The translations under genes and the position numbers were made by a program. Of a stretch of 64,000 nt of DNA, positions 37,022-45,517 are shown in pieces. The DNA comes from Martinezella miluonensis (GTDB taxonomy: Bacteria > Pseudomonadota > Alphaproteobacteria > Rhizobiales > Rhizobiaceae), in the NCBI RefSeq assembly GCF_900094545.1, contig NZ_FMAH01000004.1, forward strand, positions 186,001-250,000, in the 5' to 3' direction. The first letter of the stretch is position 1. Each line of letters opens with the position of its first letter. The notes below the pieces were generated by a model. That model searched no databases, was not told the DNA's origin, and was given only the letters and a program-made list of their open reading frames with translations.

Positions 37022-38047
37022 TTAGCGTACCGGAGGCGCGTACTGGATGCCGCCCTTGTTCCAGAGAGCGTTGAGGCCGCGGGCGATCTTCAGCGGGCTG
37101 CCTGCGCCGATGTTGCGGTCGAAGACTTCGCCGTAGTTACCAACACCTTTGATGACGTTGTAGGCCCAGTCACTGGTGAGGCCAAGGTCGGTGCCGATCG
37201 TGGAACCCTGCTCGGCGCCGAGGAAACGCTTGATATCCGGGTTTGCGGACTTCTTCATGTCGTCGACGTTCTTCTGCGTGATGCCGAATTCCTCAGCATT
37301 GACGAGCGCATAGGCCGTCCAGCTGACGATGTTGAACCATTGGTCGTCGCCCTGGCGGACGGCCGGGCCGAGCGGCTCTTTGGAGATGATTTCAGGCAGA
37401 ACGACGTTGTCGTCCGGATTCTTCAGCGTCAGACGCAGAGAGTAAAGGCCGGACTGGTCGGTGGTGTAGACGTCGCAACGGCCGGAGTCGTAAGCGGTGT
37501 TGACTTCCTCGAGCTTGTCGAAGACGACCGGATTGTACTGCAGATTATTGGTCTTGAAATAGTCGGCGAGGTTGAGCTCGGTCGTCGTGCCGGACTGGAC
37601 GCAGACGGCCGCGCCGGAAAGCTCAAGCGCCGACTTCACGTTCAATTCCTTGCGAACCATGAAGCCCTGGCCGTCATAATAGGTGACGGGGCGGAACTTG
37701 AGGCCGAGAGCGGTGTCGCGGTTGATGGTCCAAGTCGTGTTACGAGAAAGCACGTCGATTTCGCCGGACTGCAGCGCGGTGAAGCGGTCCTTCGCGCTGA
37801 GGGGAGTGTACTTTACCTTGGTCGCGTCACCGAAGACGGCGGAAGCGACGGCCTTGCAGAAGTCGACGTCGAAACCGGCCCAATTACCGGATGCGTCCGG
37901 CTGTGCGAAGCCAAGAAGGCCCGTATTCACGCCGCACTGAACGAAGCCCTTGGCCTTTACATCGCCGAGCGTCGAGGCGGAGGCGCCGGACGCGGTGTAG
38001 GCCAATGCTGCGACTCCGAGAAACGCGGAGAGAGCAAACTTTTTCAT
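37022..38047 (-). CDS. aapJ: General L-amino-acid ABC transporter, periplasmic binding protein
   Basis: 341 residues. A signal peptide (KKFALSAFLGVAALAYTASGASA) is followed by a family 3 solute-binding protein: VKAKGFVQCGVNTGLLGF, WAGFDVDFCKAVASAVFGD, TPLSAKDRFTALQSGEIDVL and CVQSGTTTELNLADYF. It captures amino acids in the periplasm for AapQMP. It is the first gene of the operon and divergent from metC, an arrangement known from R. leguminosarum. ATG 38047 has AAGG upstream; the frame starts 3 codons earlier. Confidence 0.96.
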   Translation of the reverse strand: MKKFALSAFLGVAALAYTASGASASTLGDVKAKGFVQCGVNTGLLGFAQPDASGNWAGFDVDFCKAVASAVFGDATKVKYTPLSAKDRFTALQSGEIDVLSRNTTWTINRDTALGLKFRPVTYYDGQGFMVRKELNVKSALELSGAAVCVQSGTTTELNLADYFKTNNLQYNPVVFDKLEEVNTAYDSGRCDVYTTDQSGLYSLRLTLKNPDDNVVLPEIISKEPLGPAVRQGDDQWFNIVSWTAYALVNAEEFGITQKNVDDMKKSANPDIKRFLGAEQGSTIGTDLGLTSDWAYNVIKGVGNYGEVFDRNIGAGSPLKIARGLNALWNKGGIQYAPPVR

Positions 38048-38420
38048 CTTTCCCAACCTTCTTCTATTGTTTTATAGTTAAACTGTATCACCTCTGAAGC
38101 TGGTTCACGGGGAACCATGTTTCCTCACTCTCTTGAGGCGAGTGATCCTATCACAGTCGCAAATGGATTTCCGGTCAAGAGATTGACCCCATTATTGCCG
38201 ATTTATTCCAAAATTTCACCCTGTTAGGCTGGAAATCGGGCGTTTGGCGCCAAAATGAGCAGGGTTTTGCCAAAAAACTGCACGGAAATGGGGTTTTAGG
38301 CACAGTTTTCAGTATTTTAGTCCTATAATAATATGATGCGATCGATAGGATCGGGGTTGACCCAACTGGACTTGCTCGCCACAAATCCAGCTTCCTACAG
38401 CGCCAAAGGCATATCCGGAC
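38048..38420. other. Divergent intergenic region aapJ-metC
   Basis: About 370 bases that must hold both promoters. On the minus strand CTATAA near 38082 may be the aapJ -10. The middle is AT-rich with a GCCAAAA/TTTTGCC-like inverted repeat around 38248-38270. GGGTTGACCC near 38353 is a short palindrome ahead of metC. I see no small gene and no riboswitch I can name. Confidence 0.5.
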
Positions 38421-39611
38421 ATGAAAGACAAAGACACCTTCCTGCAGAACGCCGGCATCAACACACGTTTATCCCACATCGGCTATTCGCCTCTCGATTT
38501 TCACGGCTTCGTCAATCCGCCCGTAGTGCATGCCTCGACGGTGCTGTTTCCCAATGCCCGGGTGATGGAGACGCACGATCAGAAATACACCTATGGGACC
38601 CGCGGCACGCCGACGACGGACGCGCTGTGCGAGGCCATGGACGCACTGGAAGGATCGGCTGGAACCGTCATCGTTCCTTCCGGTCTTGCGGCGGTTACCG
38701 TGCCGTTTCTTGCCTACTTGTCCGCCGGCGATCACGCGTTGATCGTTGATTCGGTCTACGGGCCGACTCGCTTTTTTTGCGATACCATGCTGAAGCGACT
38801 CGGGGTTGAGGTCGACTATTACGATCCTTTGGCCGGTGCCGGTATCGAGCAACTGTTCAAGCCGAACACCAGGCTGGTTCATACCGAGGCGCCAGGTTCC
38901 AATACCTTCGAAATGCAGGATATTCCGGCCATTTCGGCGGCGGCTCACCGGCATGGATGCGTCGTCACCATGGACAATACCTGGGCGACCCCGCTCTATT
39001 TCAAGCCGCTCGATCATGGTGTCGACGTCTCCATCCACGCAGTGACGAAGTATCCGGCCGGCCACTCCGATATCGTCATGGGAACCGTTTCCGCCAACGA
39101 GACGCATTGGCAGCGATTGCTGGATGCGCATGGCCAGCTCGGCATCTGCGGCGCACCGGATGACGCCTATCAGGTGCTGCGCGGCTTGCGCACCATGGGT
39201 GTGCGCCTGGAGCGGCATCAGGAGAGTGCGCTCGAGATTGCCCGATGGCTCGAGAGCAGGGAAGAAGTCGCCCGCGTCTTGCATCCGGCGCTGCCGAGCT
39301 TCCCGAGCCATGAGATCTGGAAGCGTGACTTCAAGGGATCAAGCGGCATCTTCTCGTTCGTGCTGGCCGTCGACCGCGCTGAGAAATTCAAGGTCAAGGC
39401 GCATGCCTTCCTCGATGCATTGCGGATTTTCGGCCTCGGCTATTCCTGGGGCGGGTTCGAAAGCCTTGCATTGCAGGTGAACCTCAACGATCGGCGAGTC
39501 GCCAAGGCGCCAACCGAGGGACCGGTGATCCGTCTGCAGATCGGTCTCGAAGATGTCGCCGATATCAAGGCGGATATCGAAAAGGGCTTTGCGGCAGTCA
39601 AGGAAGTTTGA
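38421..39611 (+). CDS. metC: Cystathionine beta-lyase
   Basis: 396 residues, PLP enzyme of the Cys/Met metabolism family. Cleaves cystathionine to homocysteine. Visible are YTYGTRGTPTTDALCEAM, the GLAAV stretch, the MDNTWATPLYFKPL loop and the PLP-lysine segment SIHAVTKYPAGHSD. It is divergent from aapJ. Its stop TGA abuts the stop of the convergent flavin monooxygenase (TGATCA), so there is no room for a terminator between them. Confidence 0.94.
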   Translation: MKDKDTFLQNAGINTRLSHIGYSPLDFHGFVNPPVVHASTVLFPNARVMETHDQKYTYGTRGTPTTDALCEAMDALEGSAGTVIVPSGLAAVTVPFLAYLSAGDHALIVDSVYGPTRFFCDTMLKRLGVEVDYYDPLAGAGIEQLFKPNTRLVHTEAPGSNTFEMQDIPAISAAAHRHGCVVTMDNTWATPLYFKPLDHGVDVSIHAVTKYPAGHSDIVMGTVSANETHWQRLLDAHGQLGICGAPDDAYQVLRGLRTMGVRLERHQESALEIARWLESREEVARVLHPALPSFPSHEIWKRDFKGSSGIFSFVLAVDRAEKFKVKAHAFLDALRIFGLGYSWGGFESLALQVNLNDRRVAKAPTEGPVIRLQIGLEDVADIKADIEKGFAAVKEV

Positions 39612-40775
39612 TCAGCCGATGGCTCGATAGCCGTAAATCCAGTCCATATCCGCCGCAAGGCTTTGCGGCGGCCGTAGGGAGAGAACGATGTCGCGCGCCA
39701 TGCGGATCGGTCCGCGGGCATGGTAGGCGAATTGATTAAAGGCGGCGCGCTGGCGCAGGCGAGCGATGCGCGGCGCACGACGTTTTTCAAAGAGATCGAA
39801 TGCTTCCGCCGGTATGTGCTTTGCCAGCATGCCCGCCAGCTCGAACGCATCCTCGATCGCCATGGCCGCGCCCTGAGCCGCAAACGGCATCATCGCATGC
39901 GCGGCATCACCGATCAGGATCGTATCGCCGCCATTGTGCCAACGACCGGCGCCCATGGCATAAAGCGGCCAGAAACTTGTCTGAGCCTGCGCTTCCAGCA
40001 TTCCCCGAATCGCATTGTTCCAGCCGGAAAAGCCCTCAAGCATGCTGTCCCGCTGCGCCTTGCTGCCGGCCGCTTTCCAGTCGTGACCGGTGCTGCTGCC
40101 GGAAACGATGGCGACGATGTTGAAGGCGGCATTTTCCCGGATCGGGTAGCAGACGAGATGGCTGGCCGGACCGAGAAATGCGGTGACGCTGGTCCTGTTC
40201 ATGGCCGCCGGCGCCGCTGATTCCGCAATGGTGAAACGCCATGCGATGTTGCCGGAAAAGATGGGCGAGGGAGCGCCGGGTACCAGCATGCGTGCCTTGG
40301 ACCAGACGCCATCGGCACCGATGATAACATCCAGATCCCGGCCGGCGATTCCAGCCAGCGCCTGCCGGTCTTTTACGTTGATGCGCTGGCCGAGACGCAG
40401 CGTGCAAAGCGCATTGGCGGTCACGGCGTCTAGAAGCACTTTTTGGAGCGTTGCGCGATGCACGGCCCCGTAGGGCGCACCCCATCGGTGTATGGCAAAA
40501 TTCCCGCATGGAACGGAGGTGACGGGCCGCAGCGACGAACCGGAGACCAGCCGAATTTCCTCTGGCTCCAGCCAGAGCGACCGAAGTGTGTCGAGCACAC
40601 CGAGCGTGTCGAGGATACGGGAAGCATTCGGGGAAATCTGCAAGCCGGCGCCGACTTCGGTCAGCGCTTCGGCCTGTTCGAAAATTTCGGAGCGGATGCC
40701 ATGTCTCGCCAGCGCCAGCGCCGTCGTCAATCCGGCTATTCCGGCGCCGATGATTGCGGCTGTCTTGATCGGCAT
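39612..40775 (-). CDS. FAD-dependent monooxygenase (salicylate hydroxylase-like)
   Basis: 387 residues of the aromatic hydroxylase family. The FAD motif GAGIAGLTTALALARHG is N-terminal, the DG motif appears as VIIGADGVWSKAR, and the GD motif as ILIGDAAHAMMPFAAQG. The substrate is unknown; no aromatic catabolic genes are near, and related proteins without such context are widespread. It ends tail to tail with metC without a spacer and starts about 30 bases ahead of the NDUFS6-like gene's stop. Ribosome site is weak. Confidence 0.87.
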   Translation of the reverse strand: MPIKTAAIIGAGIAGLTTALALARHGIRSEIFEQAEALTEVGAGLQISPNASRILDTLGVLDTLRSLWLEPEEIRLVSGSSLRPVTSVPCGNFAIHRWGAPYGAVHRATLQKVLLDAVTANALCTLRLGQRINVKDRQALAGIAGRDLDVIIGADGVWSKARMLVPGAPSPIFSGNIAWRFTIAESAAPAAMNRTSVTAFLGPASHLVCYPIRENAAFNIVAIVSGSSTGHDWKAAGSKAQRDSMLEGFSGWNNAIRGMLEAQAQTSFWPLYAMGAGRWHNGGDTILIGDAAHAMMPFAAQGAAMAIEDAFELAGMLAKHIPAEAFDLFEKRRAPRIARLRQRAAFNQFAYHARGPIRMARDIVLSLRPPQSLAADMDWIYGYRAIG

Positions 40776-40804
40776 TCTTTTCTGTCCGATCGGACTCTAC
40801 GGCG

Positions 40805-41050
40805 TCACGCTGCCTTGAAGTGGAAGACGCAGCCGGCAGGGTTGGTCTGATCCGCCTTCAGCGACGGATTGTAGCGATACAGCGTCGAGCAATAGGAGCA
40901 GACCTTCTCGGTCTCGTCGCCGAGATCGATGAAGATATGCGGATGATCGTAGGGAACCGACGCGCCAGTGCACATGAATTCCTTCACGCCGATTTCGATG
41001 GCACGGTGTCCGCCGTCGTTCTGGAAATGGGGAATATTGTGACCGGCCAT
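40805..41050 (-). CDS. NDUFS6-like zinc-finger protein
   Basis: 81 residues of the zf-CHCC type. The metal ligands are seen as Cys in FMCTGAS, His in YDHPHIFIDLGD, and Cys-x2-Cys in VCSYCSTLYRY. The mitochondrial homologue NDUFS6 is a zinc-bearing accessory subunit of complex I. ATG 41050 has GGAGATCATC upstream and the protein then starts MAGHNIPHF. It precedes the flavin monooxygenase on the same strand, 29 bases away, so the two could be cotranscribed. Confidence 0.87.
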   Translation of the reverse strand: MAGHNIPHFQNDGGHRAIEIGVKEFMCTGASVPYDHPHIFIDLGDETEKVCSYCSTLYRYNPSLKADQTNPAGCVFHFKAA

Positions 41051-41249
41051 GATGATCTCCAAATGCGTCTTGCCTTGAGCGGCATGAATTGCGCCAGACT
41101 TGATAGCCCCTCTTTATAGTCCTTCGCATCGATTGTGTAGTGCGAAAGTCCGGCTCGCAGCAGAGATTTTCGCCGATGCGGGGTTCACCTGATATCACCG
41201 ATAAAATATGGTCCGGCGCCAGGAAGATCCTGTTTGCAAAGATAGTGCC

Positions 41250-42035
41250 ATGAATTTGAATGCTCCTTCGATGTCCTATTTCGTCAGAGACGGATTGAAG
41301 CTCGCCTTTTTCGATGAGGGCGATCCGAACGGTCCGCCGGTGCTGCTGATTCACGGCTTTGCCTCGACGGCAATTGCAAATTGGGTCCATCCGGGTTGGC
41401 TCAAAACGCTCGGCGACGCGGGCTATCGTGTGATCGCCATCGATAATCGTGGTCACGGCGCGAGCGACAAGCTCTATGACGCCGATGTCTATCATCCGTG
41501 GATTATGGCAGAGGATGCCGTCGCGCTGCTCGACCATCTGGGCATCCCCGAGGCGCATGTGATGGGCTATTCCATGGGCGCCCGCGTTTCGACGTTCATG
41601 GCGATGGCGCATCCCGATCGCGTTCGTTCGCTGGTGCTCGGCGGCCTCGGCATCGGCATGGTCGAGGGTGTCGGCGATTGGGATCCGATCGCAGATGCGT
41701 TGGTTGCGCCGTCGCTCGATGATGTCACGCATGCCCGCGGGCGCATGTTCCGCGCCTTTGCCGAACAGACGAAGAGCGATCGGCAAGCGCTGGCAGCCTG
41801 TATCCAGGGCTCACGCGATCTGGCGACAAGAGAGGATGTGGCGAGGATCCAAGCGCCGACCCTGATCGCCGTCGGCACCAAGGACGATATTGCCGGCTCG
41901 GCGCAAGAGCTTGCCGGGTTGATGCCGCATGCCGAGGCCGTCGACATACCGAACCGCGATCATATGCTCGCCGTCGGCGACAAGGTCTTCAAGACGGCGG
42001 TTCTTGAATTTTATCAGCGCCTCGACAAGCGCTAG
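41250..42035 (+). CDS. Alpha/beta-fold hydrolase
   Basis: 261 residues. The oxyanion region LLIHGFAST, the nucleophile elbow GYSMGA, and the acid and His positions (GTKDDIAG, NRDHMLAVGD) complete a Ser-Asp-His triad. The chain also has AIDNRGHGASDK. The substrate cannot be told; this could be an esterase or lactonase. ATG 41250 gives MNLNAPSM; the frame opens at 41208. It converges on the enoyl-CoA hydratase gene with 8 bases between the stops. Confidence 0.88.
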   Translation: MNLNAPSMSYFVRDGLKLAFFDEGDPNGPPVLLIHGFASTAIANWVHPGWLKTLGDAGYRVIAIDNRGHGASDKLYDADVYHPWIMAEDAVALLDHLGIPEAHVMGYSMGARVSTFMAMAHPDRVRSLVLGGLGIGMVEGVGDWDPIADALVAPSLDDVTHARGRMFRAFAEQTKSDRQALAACIQGSRDLATREDVARIQAPTLIAVGTKDDIAGSAQELAGLMPHAEAVDIPNRDHMLAVGDKVFKTAVLEFYQRLDKR

Positions 42036-42043
42036 GCCTTAAG

Positions 42044-42844
42044 TCACTTGCCGGTGAAATGCGGCTTTCGCCGCTCGGCAAAGGCAGCACGGCCCTCGGC
42101 ATAGTCGTCGCTATCGAAAGTCTCGGCGCCGATCACTTCCGCCTCGCGCAACAGATCGCTATCCTGTTCCAGGACGGCACGGACCGCGAGTTTGGAGGCA
42201 TGCAATGCAATCGGCGCATTGGCGGCGATAGCATGGGCGAGGGTGGATACTTCGTCATCGAACGAACCGGCCTCGATTTCCTCCAGCAAAAATCCGGCCG
42301 CCGCCATCTTCTCGCCCGACATCTGCGCGCCGGTAAAGAGCGCGACCTTGGCCATCTGAGGTCCAAGCGCGTTGACGATGTCCTGCACGGCGTCGGCGGG
42401 ATAGGCGATGCCGAGACGAACTGCGGGGACGGAGAAGCGTGCGCCTTGCTCGGCGATCCGCAGATCGCAGGCAGCGGCCAGTCCGAAACCGCCGCCGTAG
42501 CAGATGCCACGGATCGCCGCGATCGTCGGCACGCGGCAATGTCGGATAGCCTCGAAAGCCTGGCTGTTAAGGGCTTCGTAGGCGACGGCGGTCTCGGAAT
42601 TCTTGCGCAGGCTGTCGAATTCGCGGATGTCGGCGCCGGCGGAAAAGTCCGCGCCGATACCGCGCAGAATGATGACATGGGCATGTGCCTTGTCGGTCAG
42701 CATACGCACAGCTTGAGGGATTGCTCGCCACATGGCGGCCGTTACGGCATTCTTTCGGTCGGGGTTGTTGATCGTGATCGTGCCTATGGCATCACTGCTG
42801 GTGACACGGAGGAGACCACCGGCAAAATCGTGCTCGAAATTCAT
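42044..42844 (-). CDS. Enoyl-CoA hydratase/isomerase-family protein
   Basis: About 266 residues of the crotonase fold. The first oxyanion strand is GIGADFSAGADIREFDS and the second is IRGICYGGGFGLAAACDLRIA. The acidic residues of true hydratases (two Glu) are not both clear: the second position shows AVRLGIAYPADAVQ, so it may act on other CoA thioesters. ATG 42844 was chosen; ATG 42859 is in frame, with no better ribosome site. It is divergent from cysE. Confidence 0.85.
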   Translation of the reverse strand: MNFEHDFAGGLLRVTSSDAIGTITINNPDRKNAVTAAMWRAIPQAVRMLTDKAHAHVIILRGIGADFSAGADIREFDSLRKNSETAVAYEALNSQAFEAIRHCRVPTIAAIRGICYGGGFGLAAACDLRIAEQGARFSVPAVRLGIAYPADAVQDIVNALGPQMAKVALFTGAQMSGEKMAAAGFLLEEIEAGSFDDEVSTLAHAIAANAPIALHASKLAVRAVLEQDSDLLREAEVIGAETFDSDDYAEGRAAFAERRKPHFTGK

Positions 42845-42859
42845 GCTCGCTCGATCCAT

Positions 42860-42889
42860 TTGTCTTGTGTGGCATTTCTTCTATATAAT
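42860..42889 (+). promoter_or_regulatory. Candidate cysE promoter
   Basis: TTGTCT, an 18-base spacer and TATAAT, about 31 bases ahead of the cysE start codon. The -10 is a consensus match; the -35 matches TTGACA at four positions. Confidence 0.55.
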
Positions 42890-42920
42890 GCACGCCTGAC
42901 AGAAAATCGGGAGACCGCCA

Positions 42921-43784
42921 ATGGTCGCAGTAACGGATATTCGCCCTTTGGAGGGCTTAGGCGCGGTGAAGGTCGTGGATCCCATATGGGATAGCATGCG
43001 CGACGAAGCTCGCACGGCCGCTGAGCGTGACCCGCTCCTTGCCGCTTTCCTCTATTCGACCATCATCAACCATCGCTCGCTGGAAGAATGCGTGATCTAT
43101 CGCATCTGCGAGCGCCTCGACCATCCGGACATGCAGGCCATTCTCTTGCGCCAGACGTTTGAGGAAATGCTGGCTGACTGGCCGGAATGGGGCGCGATTC
43201 TGCGCGTCGATATCCAGGCCGTCTACGATCGCGATCCTGCCTGCCTGCGCTTCATGGAGCCCGTGCTCTATTTCAAGGGGTTCCATGCCCTGCAGACGCA
43301 TCGTCTCGCCCACTGGCTCTATAATCGCGGCCGCCGCGATTTCGCGCTCTATCTGCAAAGCCGCTCCTCAAGCGTTTTCCAGACGGACATCAATCCGGCA
43401 GCACGTATCGGCAAGGGCATCTTCCTCGACCACGCGACGGGTCTCGTCGTTGGCGAAACGGCTGTGATCGGCGACAACGTATCGATCCTGCATGGCGTCA
43501 CGCTCGGCGGCACCGGCAAGGAGGGCAGCGACCGCCACCCGAAAATCGCCCATGGCGTCCTGATCGGTGCCGGTGCCAAGATCCTTGGCAATATCCAGAT
43601 CGGTCATTGCTCGCGCATTGCCGCCGGCTCCGTGGTGTTGAAGGAAGTGCCTGCGAAGACGACGGTTGCCGGCGTTCCGGCCAAGGTCGTCGGCGAAGCC
43701 GGTTGTTCCGAGCCGTCCCGCTCCATGGATCAGCTGCTTGCCGAACGTGTGGTCGTGGATCAGATTATGGGTGCCGGAATCTAG
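42921..43784 (+). CDS. cysE: Serine O-acetyltransferase
   Basis: 287 residues. Acetylates serine for cysteine synthesis. An N-terminal helical domain (DPIWDSMRDEARTAAERDPLL) is followed by a left-handed beta-helix of hexapeptide repeats with DINPAARIGKGIFLDHATG, VVGETAVIGDNVSILHGVTLGG and GVLIGAGAKILGNIQIG. The C-terminal tail is a little longer than the E. coli enzyme and ends GAGI. GGGAGA precedes the ATG by 7 bases. DUF3126 follows and may be cotranscribed. Confidence 0.95.
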   Translation: MVAVTDIRPLEGLGAVKVVDPIWDSMRDEARTAAERDPLLAAFLYSTIINHRSLEECVIYRICERLDHPDMQAILLRQTFEEMLADWPEWGAILRVDIQAVYDRDPACLRFMEPVLYFKGFHALQTHRLAHWLYNRGRRDFALYLQSRSSSVFQTDINPAARIGKGIFLDHATGLVVGETAVIGDNVSILHGVTLGGTGKEGSDRHPKIAHGVLIGAGAKILGNIQIGHCSRIAAGSVVLKEVPAKTTVAGVPAKVVGEAGCSEPSRSMDQLLAERVVVDQIMGAGI

Positions 43785-43908
43785 AGAAATCCAGCCAGAC
43801 ATTCCGAGGCTTGCGCTGTCGCTGGGGAGGTATGCGCGGTTCCGGTCTTTACACCGCCGCTTTTCCTATGCAAGAAGCGGCCAACCGAGATCCTCACGGA
43901 GAAGCATT

Positions 43909-44112
43909 GTGAAGCCTGAAGAAATCAAGAAACTCGACGCCTATTTCAAGCGCACGTTCAACCCGCAGATCGTGGTGAAGGCCCGTCCGCGCAAGAACGA
44001 TTCGGCGGAAGTTTATCTTGACGAAGAATTTCTGGGCGTCGTCTACATCGACGATGAAGATGGCGATCGTTCCTACAATTTCTCGATGGCTATCCTGGAC
44101 GTCGATCTCTAG
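43909..44112 (+). CDS. DUF3126 small protein
   Basis: 67 residues, starting at GTG 43909 with ACGGAGAAGC upstream. The sequence MKPEEIKKLDAYFKRTFNP and SAEVYLDEEFLGVVYIDDEDGD covers the whole DUF3126 family, which is confined to alphaproteobacteria and has no known role. The acidic C-terminus ends AILDVDL. It lies 124 bases after cysE, and its terminator may also end the cysE transcript. Confidence 0.88.
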   Translation: MKPEEIKKLDAYFKRTFNPQIVVKARPRKNDSAEVYLDEEFLGVVYIDDEDGDRSYNFSMAILDVDL

Positions 44113-44152
44113 TCCGCGTGGGCAATATCCGATATTGCAACCGAATTCCTGG

Positions 44153-44182
44153 GCCGTATTTCATTGAAATACGGCTCTTTTC
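44153..44182 (+). terminator. Intrinsic terminator after DUF3126
   Basis: GCCGTATTTC and GAAATACGGC pair fully, followed by CTTTTCTTT. Another small palindrome, GCAATATC and GATATTGC around one base, lies just upstream at 44122-44138. Confidence 0.88.
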
Positions 44183-44396
44183 TTTGAAGATGGCGGGAAA
44201 TGCCATCGTCAGGCGCTCCTGAGTACCGATTGAGTTTGTCATCGGCCCGATCGTGATTTTCCCAGCAACGGCAATATTTCTGTCAAAGCCTGCGGTTGTA
44301 GGAGGCAATGACATATATTAGCGAAAACAAAATGATGCAGCGCAAACACCGCCGCTGACATGACATTGTCACCGGAAATACAATCTTGGGTGGATA
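44183..44396. other. Intergenic stretch upstream of the phasin promoter
   Basis: About 210 AT-richer bases with no recognisable gene. Together with the terminator ahead and promoter behind it makes up the 390-base gap between DUF3126 and the phasin gene. Confidence 0.45.
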
Positions 44397-44443
44397 TTGC
44401 ATCGCACAAGACTACTTGACTAATTGTGCGTCGCATTTAAGTT
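44397..44443 (+). promoter_or_regulatory. Phasin promoter with an overlapping inverted repeat (candidate PhaR site)
   Basis: CTTGAC (44415-44420), a 17-base spacer and TAAGTT form a rhizobial-type promoter. TTGCATCGCACAA (44397-44409) and TTGTGCGTCGCAT (44424-44436) are an imperfect inverted repeat; the right arm lies in the spacer. The granule-sensing repressor PhaR recognises TGC/GCA-rich dyads in related bacteria; assigning this site to PhaR is inference. Confidence 0.6.
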
Positions 44444-44501
44444 TCCTGCCTGTAAACCGGCCGCCGGCCGGCCAACAACAGGCCAACAAGGGACGGAGAG
44501 C

Positions 44502-44867
44502 ATGTTTAATTTCGACGAAGCGAACAAGAAGGGCAAGGAAGCTATGGACACGGCGCTGAAGAGCTATTCCGACGTCAGCAAGGGCTTCCAGGCGATTGCC
44601 GCCGAAGCTGCAGAGTATTCCAAGAAGTCGTTCCAGGACGGCGTTACGCATTTCGAAACGCTCGCCGGCGTCAAGAGCTTCGAAGCGGCTTTCGAACTCC
44701 AGAGCAGCTATGTGAAGTCCGCCTACGAAAACTTCGTTGCCGAAGCCACCAAGCTCGGCGAAATGTATGCCGATATCGCCAAGGTTGCTTACAAGCCTTA
44801 CGAAGCGCCCGTCGCCGCTGCGACGAAGGCTGCCAGCAAGGCTGTGGCACCGGCAACGGCTGCCTGA
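44502..44867 (+). CDS. Phasin (PHA granule-associated protein)
   Basis: 121 residues, nearly all amphipathic helix, with the phasin_2-type pattern NKKGKEAMDTALKSYSDVSK, FQAIAAEAAEYSKKSF and SFEAAFELQSSYVKSAYENF. The C-terminus is an Ala/Lys-rich tail (AATKAASKAVAPATAA). Phasins coat polyhydroxybutyrate granules; the synthase PhaC is encoded at 20636-22483. ATG 44502 follows GGACGGAGAGC. It is a single-gene unit with its own regulated-looking promoter and a strong terminator. Confidence 0.9.
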   Translation: MFNFDEANKKGKEAMDTALKSYSDVSKGFQAIAAEAAEYSKKSFQDGVTHFETLAGVKSFEAAFELQSSYVKSAYENFVAEATKLGEMYADIAKVAYKPYEAPVAAATKAASKAVAPATAA

Positions 44868-44897
44868 TCTCTCGCTAAAAACAAAGATTTCCGGAAG

Positions 44898-44935
44898 GAC
44901 CGGCTACGCGATGCGTGGCCGGTCTTTTATTTTTT
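44898..44935 (+). terminator. Intrinsic terminator of the phasin gene
   Basis: GACCGGC and GCCGGTC with a 13-base inner part that can pair further (TACGC/GCGTG), followed by TTTTATTTTTT. Confidence 0.92.
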
Positions 44936-45153
44936 CGCATACCGGACAAGAACCGAAGATATGCCGCGACTTTTTTGGTCGCAGCCCATTTTGTCAGCGA
45001 ATTGTGATTGCAGTGTCCCGTAAGGGGCTTAAAATCGCGCCGATATGAACTAAGTTAGAGGTTCGGATATTCGGCCCGACCAAATAAAGAAACCAACCGA
45101 GTTGCCAAGTCGGAATGCGATAGCTTCTGCCGGATGATTTGAGGAAGAATGAA

Positions 45154-45507
45154 ATGATCGCTGAGCCGATCCGGATGCAAAACAACAACGAAAGGAATGG
45201 GGACAACGGAAATCGTGGGACCTCGGTGATTACACGCACCAAACCCAAAACCAAAAAGCCCAACCTGTATCGTGTGCTGCTTCTGAACGACGACTACACG
45301 CCCATGGACTTCGTGATCCATATCCTGGAGCGTTTCTTTCAAAAGGATCTCGAAAGTGCCACCCGCATCATGCTTCATGTCCACAACCACGGCGTCGGCG
45401 AGTGCGGGATATATACATATGAAGTGGCGGAAACGAAGGTGAGCCAGGTGATGGATTTTGCCCGGGAGCACCAGCATCCGCTGCAATGTGTTATGGAAAA
45501 GAAGTGA
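45154..45507 (+). CDS. clpS: ClpS adaptor for the ClpAP protease
   Basis: 117 residues. Delivers N-end-rule substrates to ClpA. A flexible, Asn/Lys-rich N-terminal 35 residues leads into the conserved core [21 protein letters not shown], with the substrate-pocket residues in NDD, TPMDFV and [19 protein letters not shown] 45154 follows GAGGAAGAATG. clpA starts 10 bases downstream. Rhizobia often have a second ClpS; this is the one linked to clpA. Confidence 0.95.
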   Translation: MIAEPIRMQNNNERNGDNGNRGTSVITRTKPKTKKPNLYRVLLLNDDYTPMDFVIHILERFFQKDLESATRIMLHVHNHGVGECGIYTYEVAETKVSQVMDFAREHQHPLQCVMEKK

Positions 45508-45517
45508 GGATCTGAAC

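Noticed and set aside
38180..38420. Possible SAM-type riboswitch ahead of metC
   Set aside because: I looked for a conserved pseudoknot-type pattern and found none I could draw with confidence; only short inverted repeats are present.
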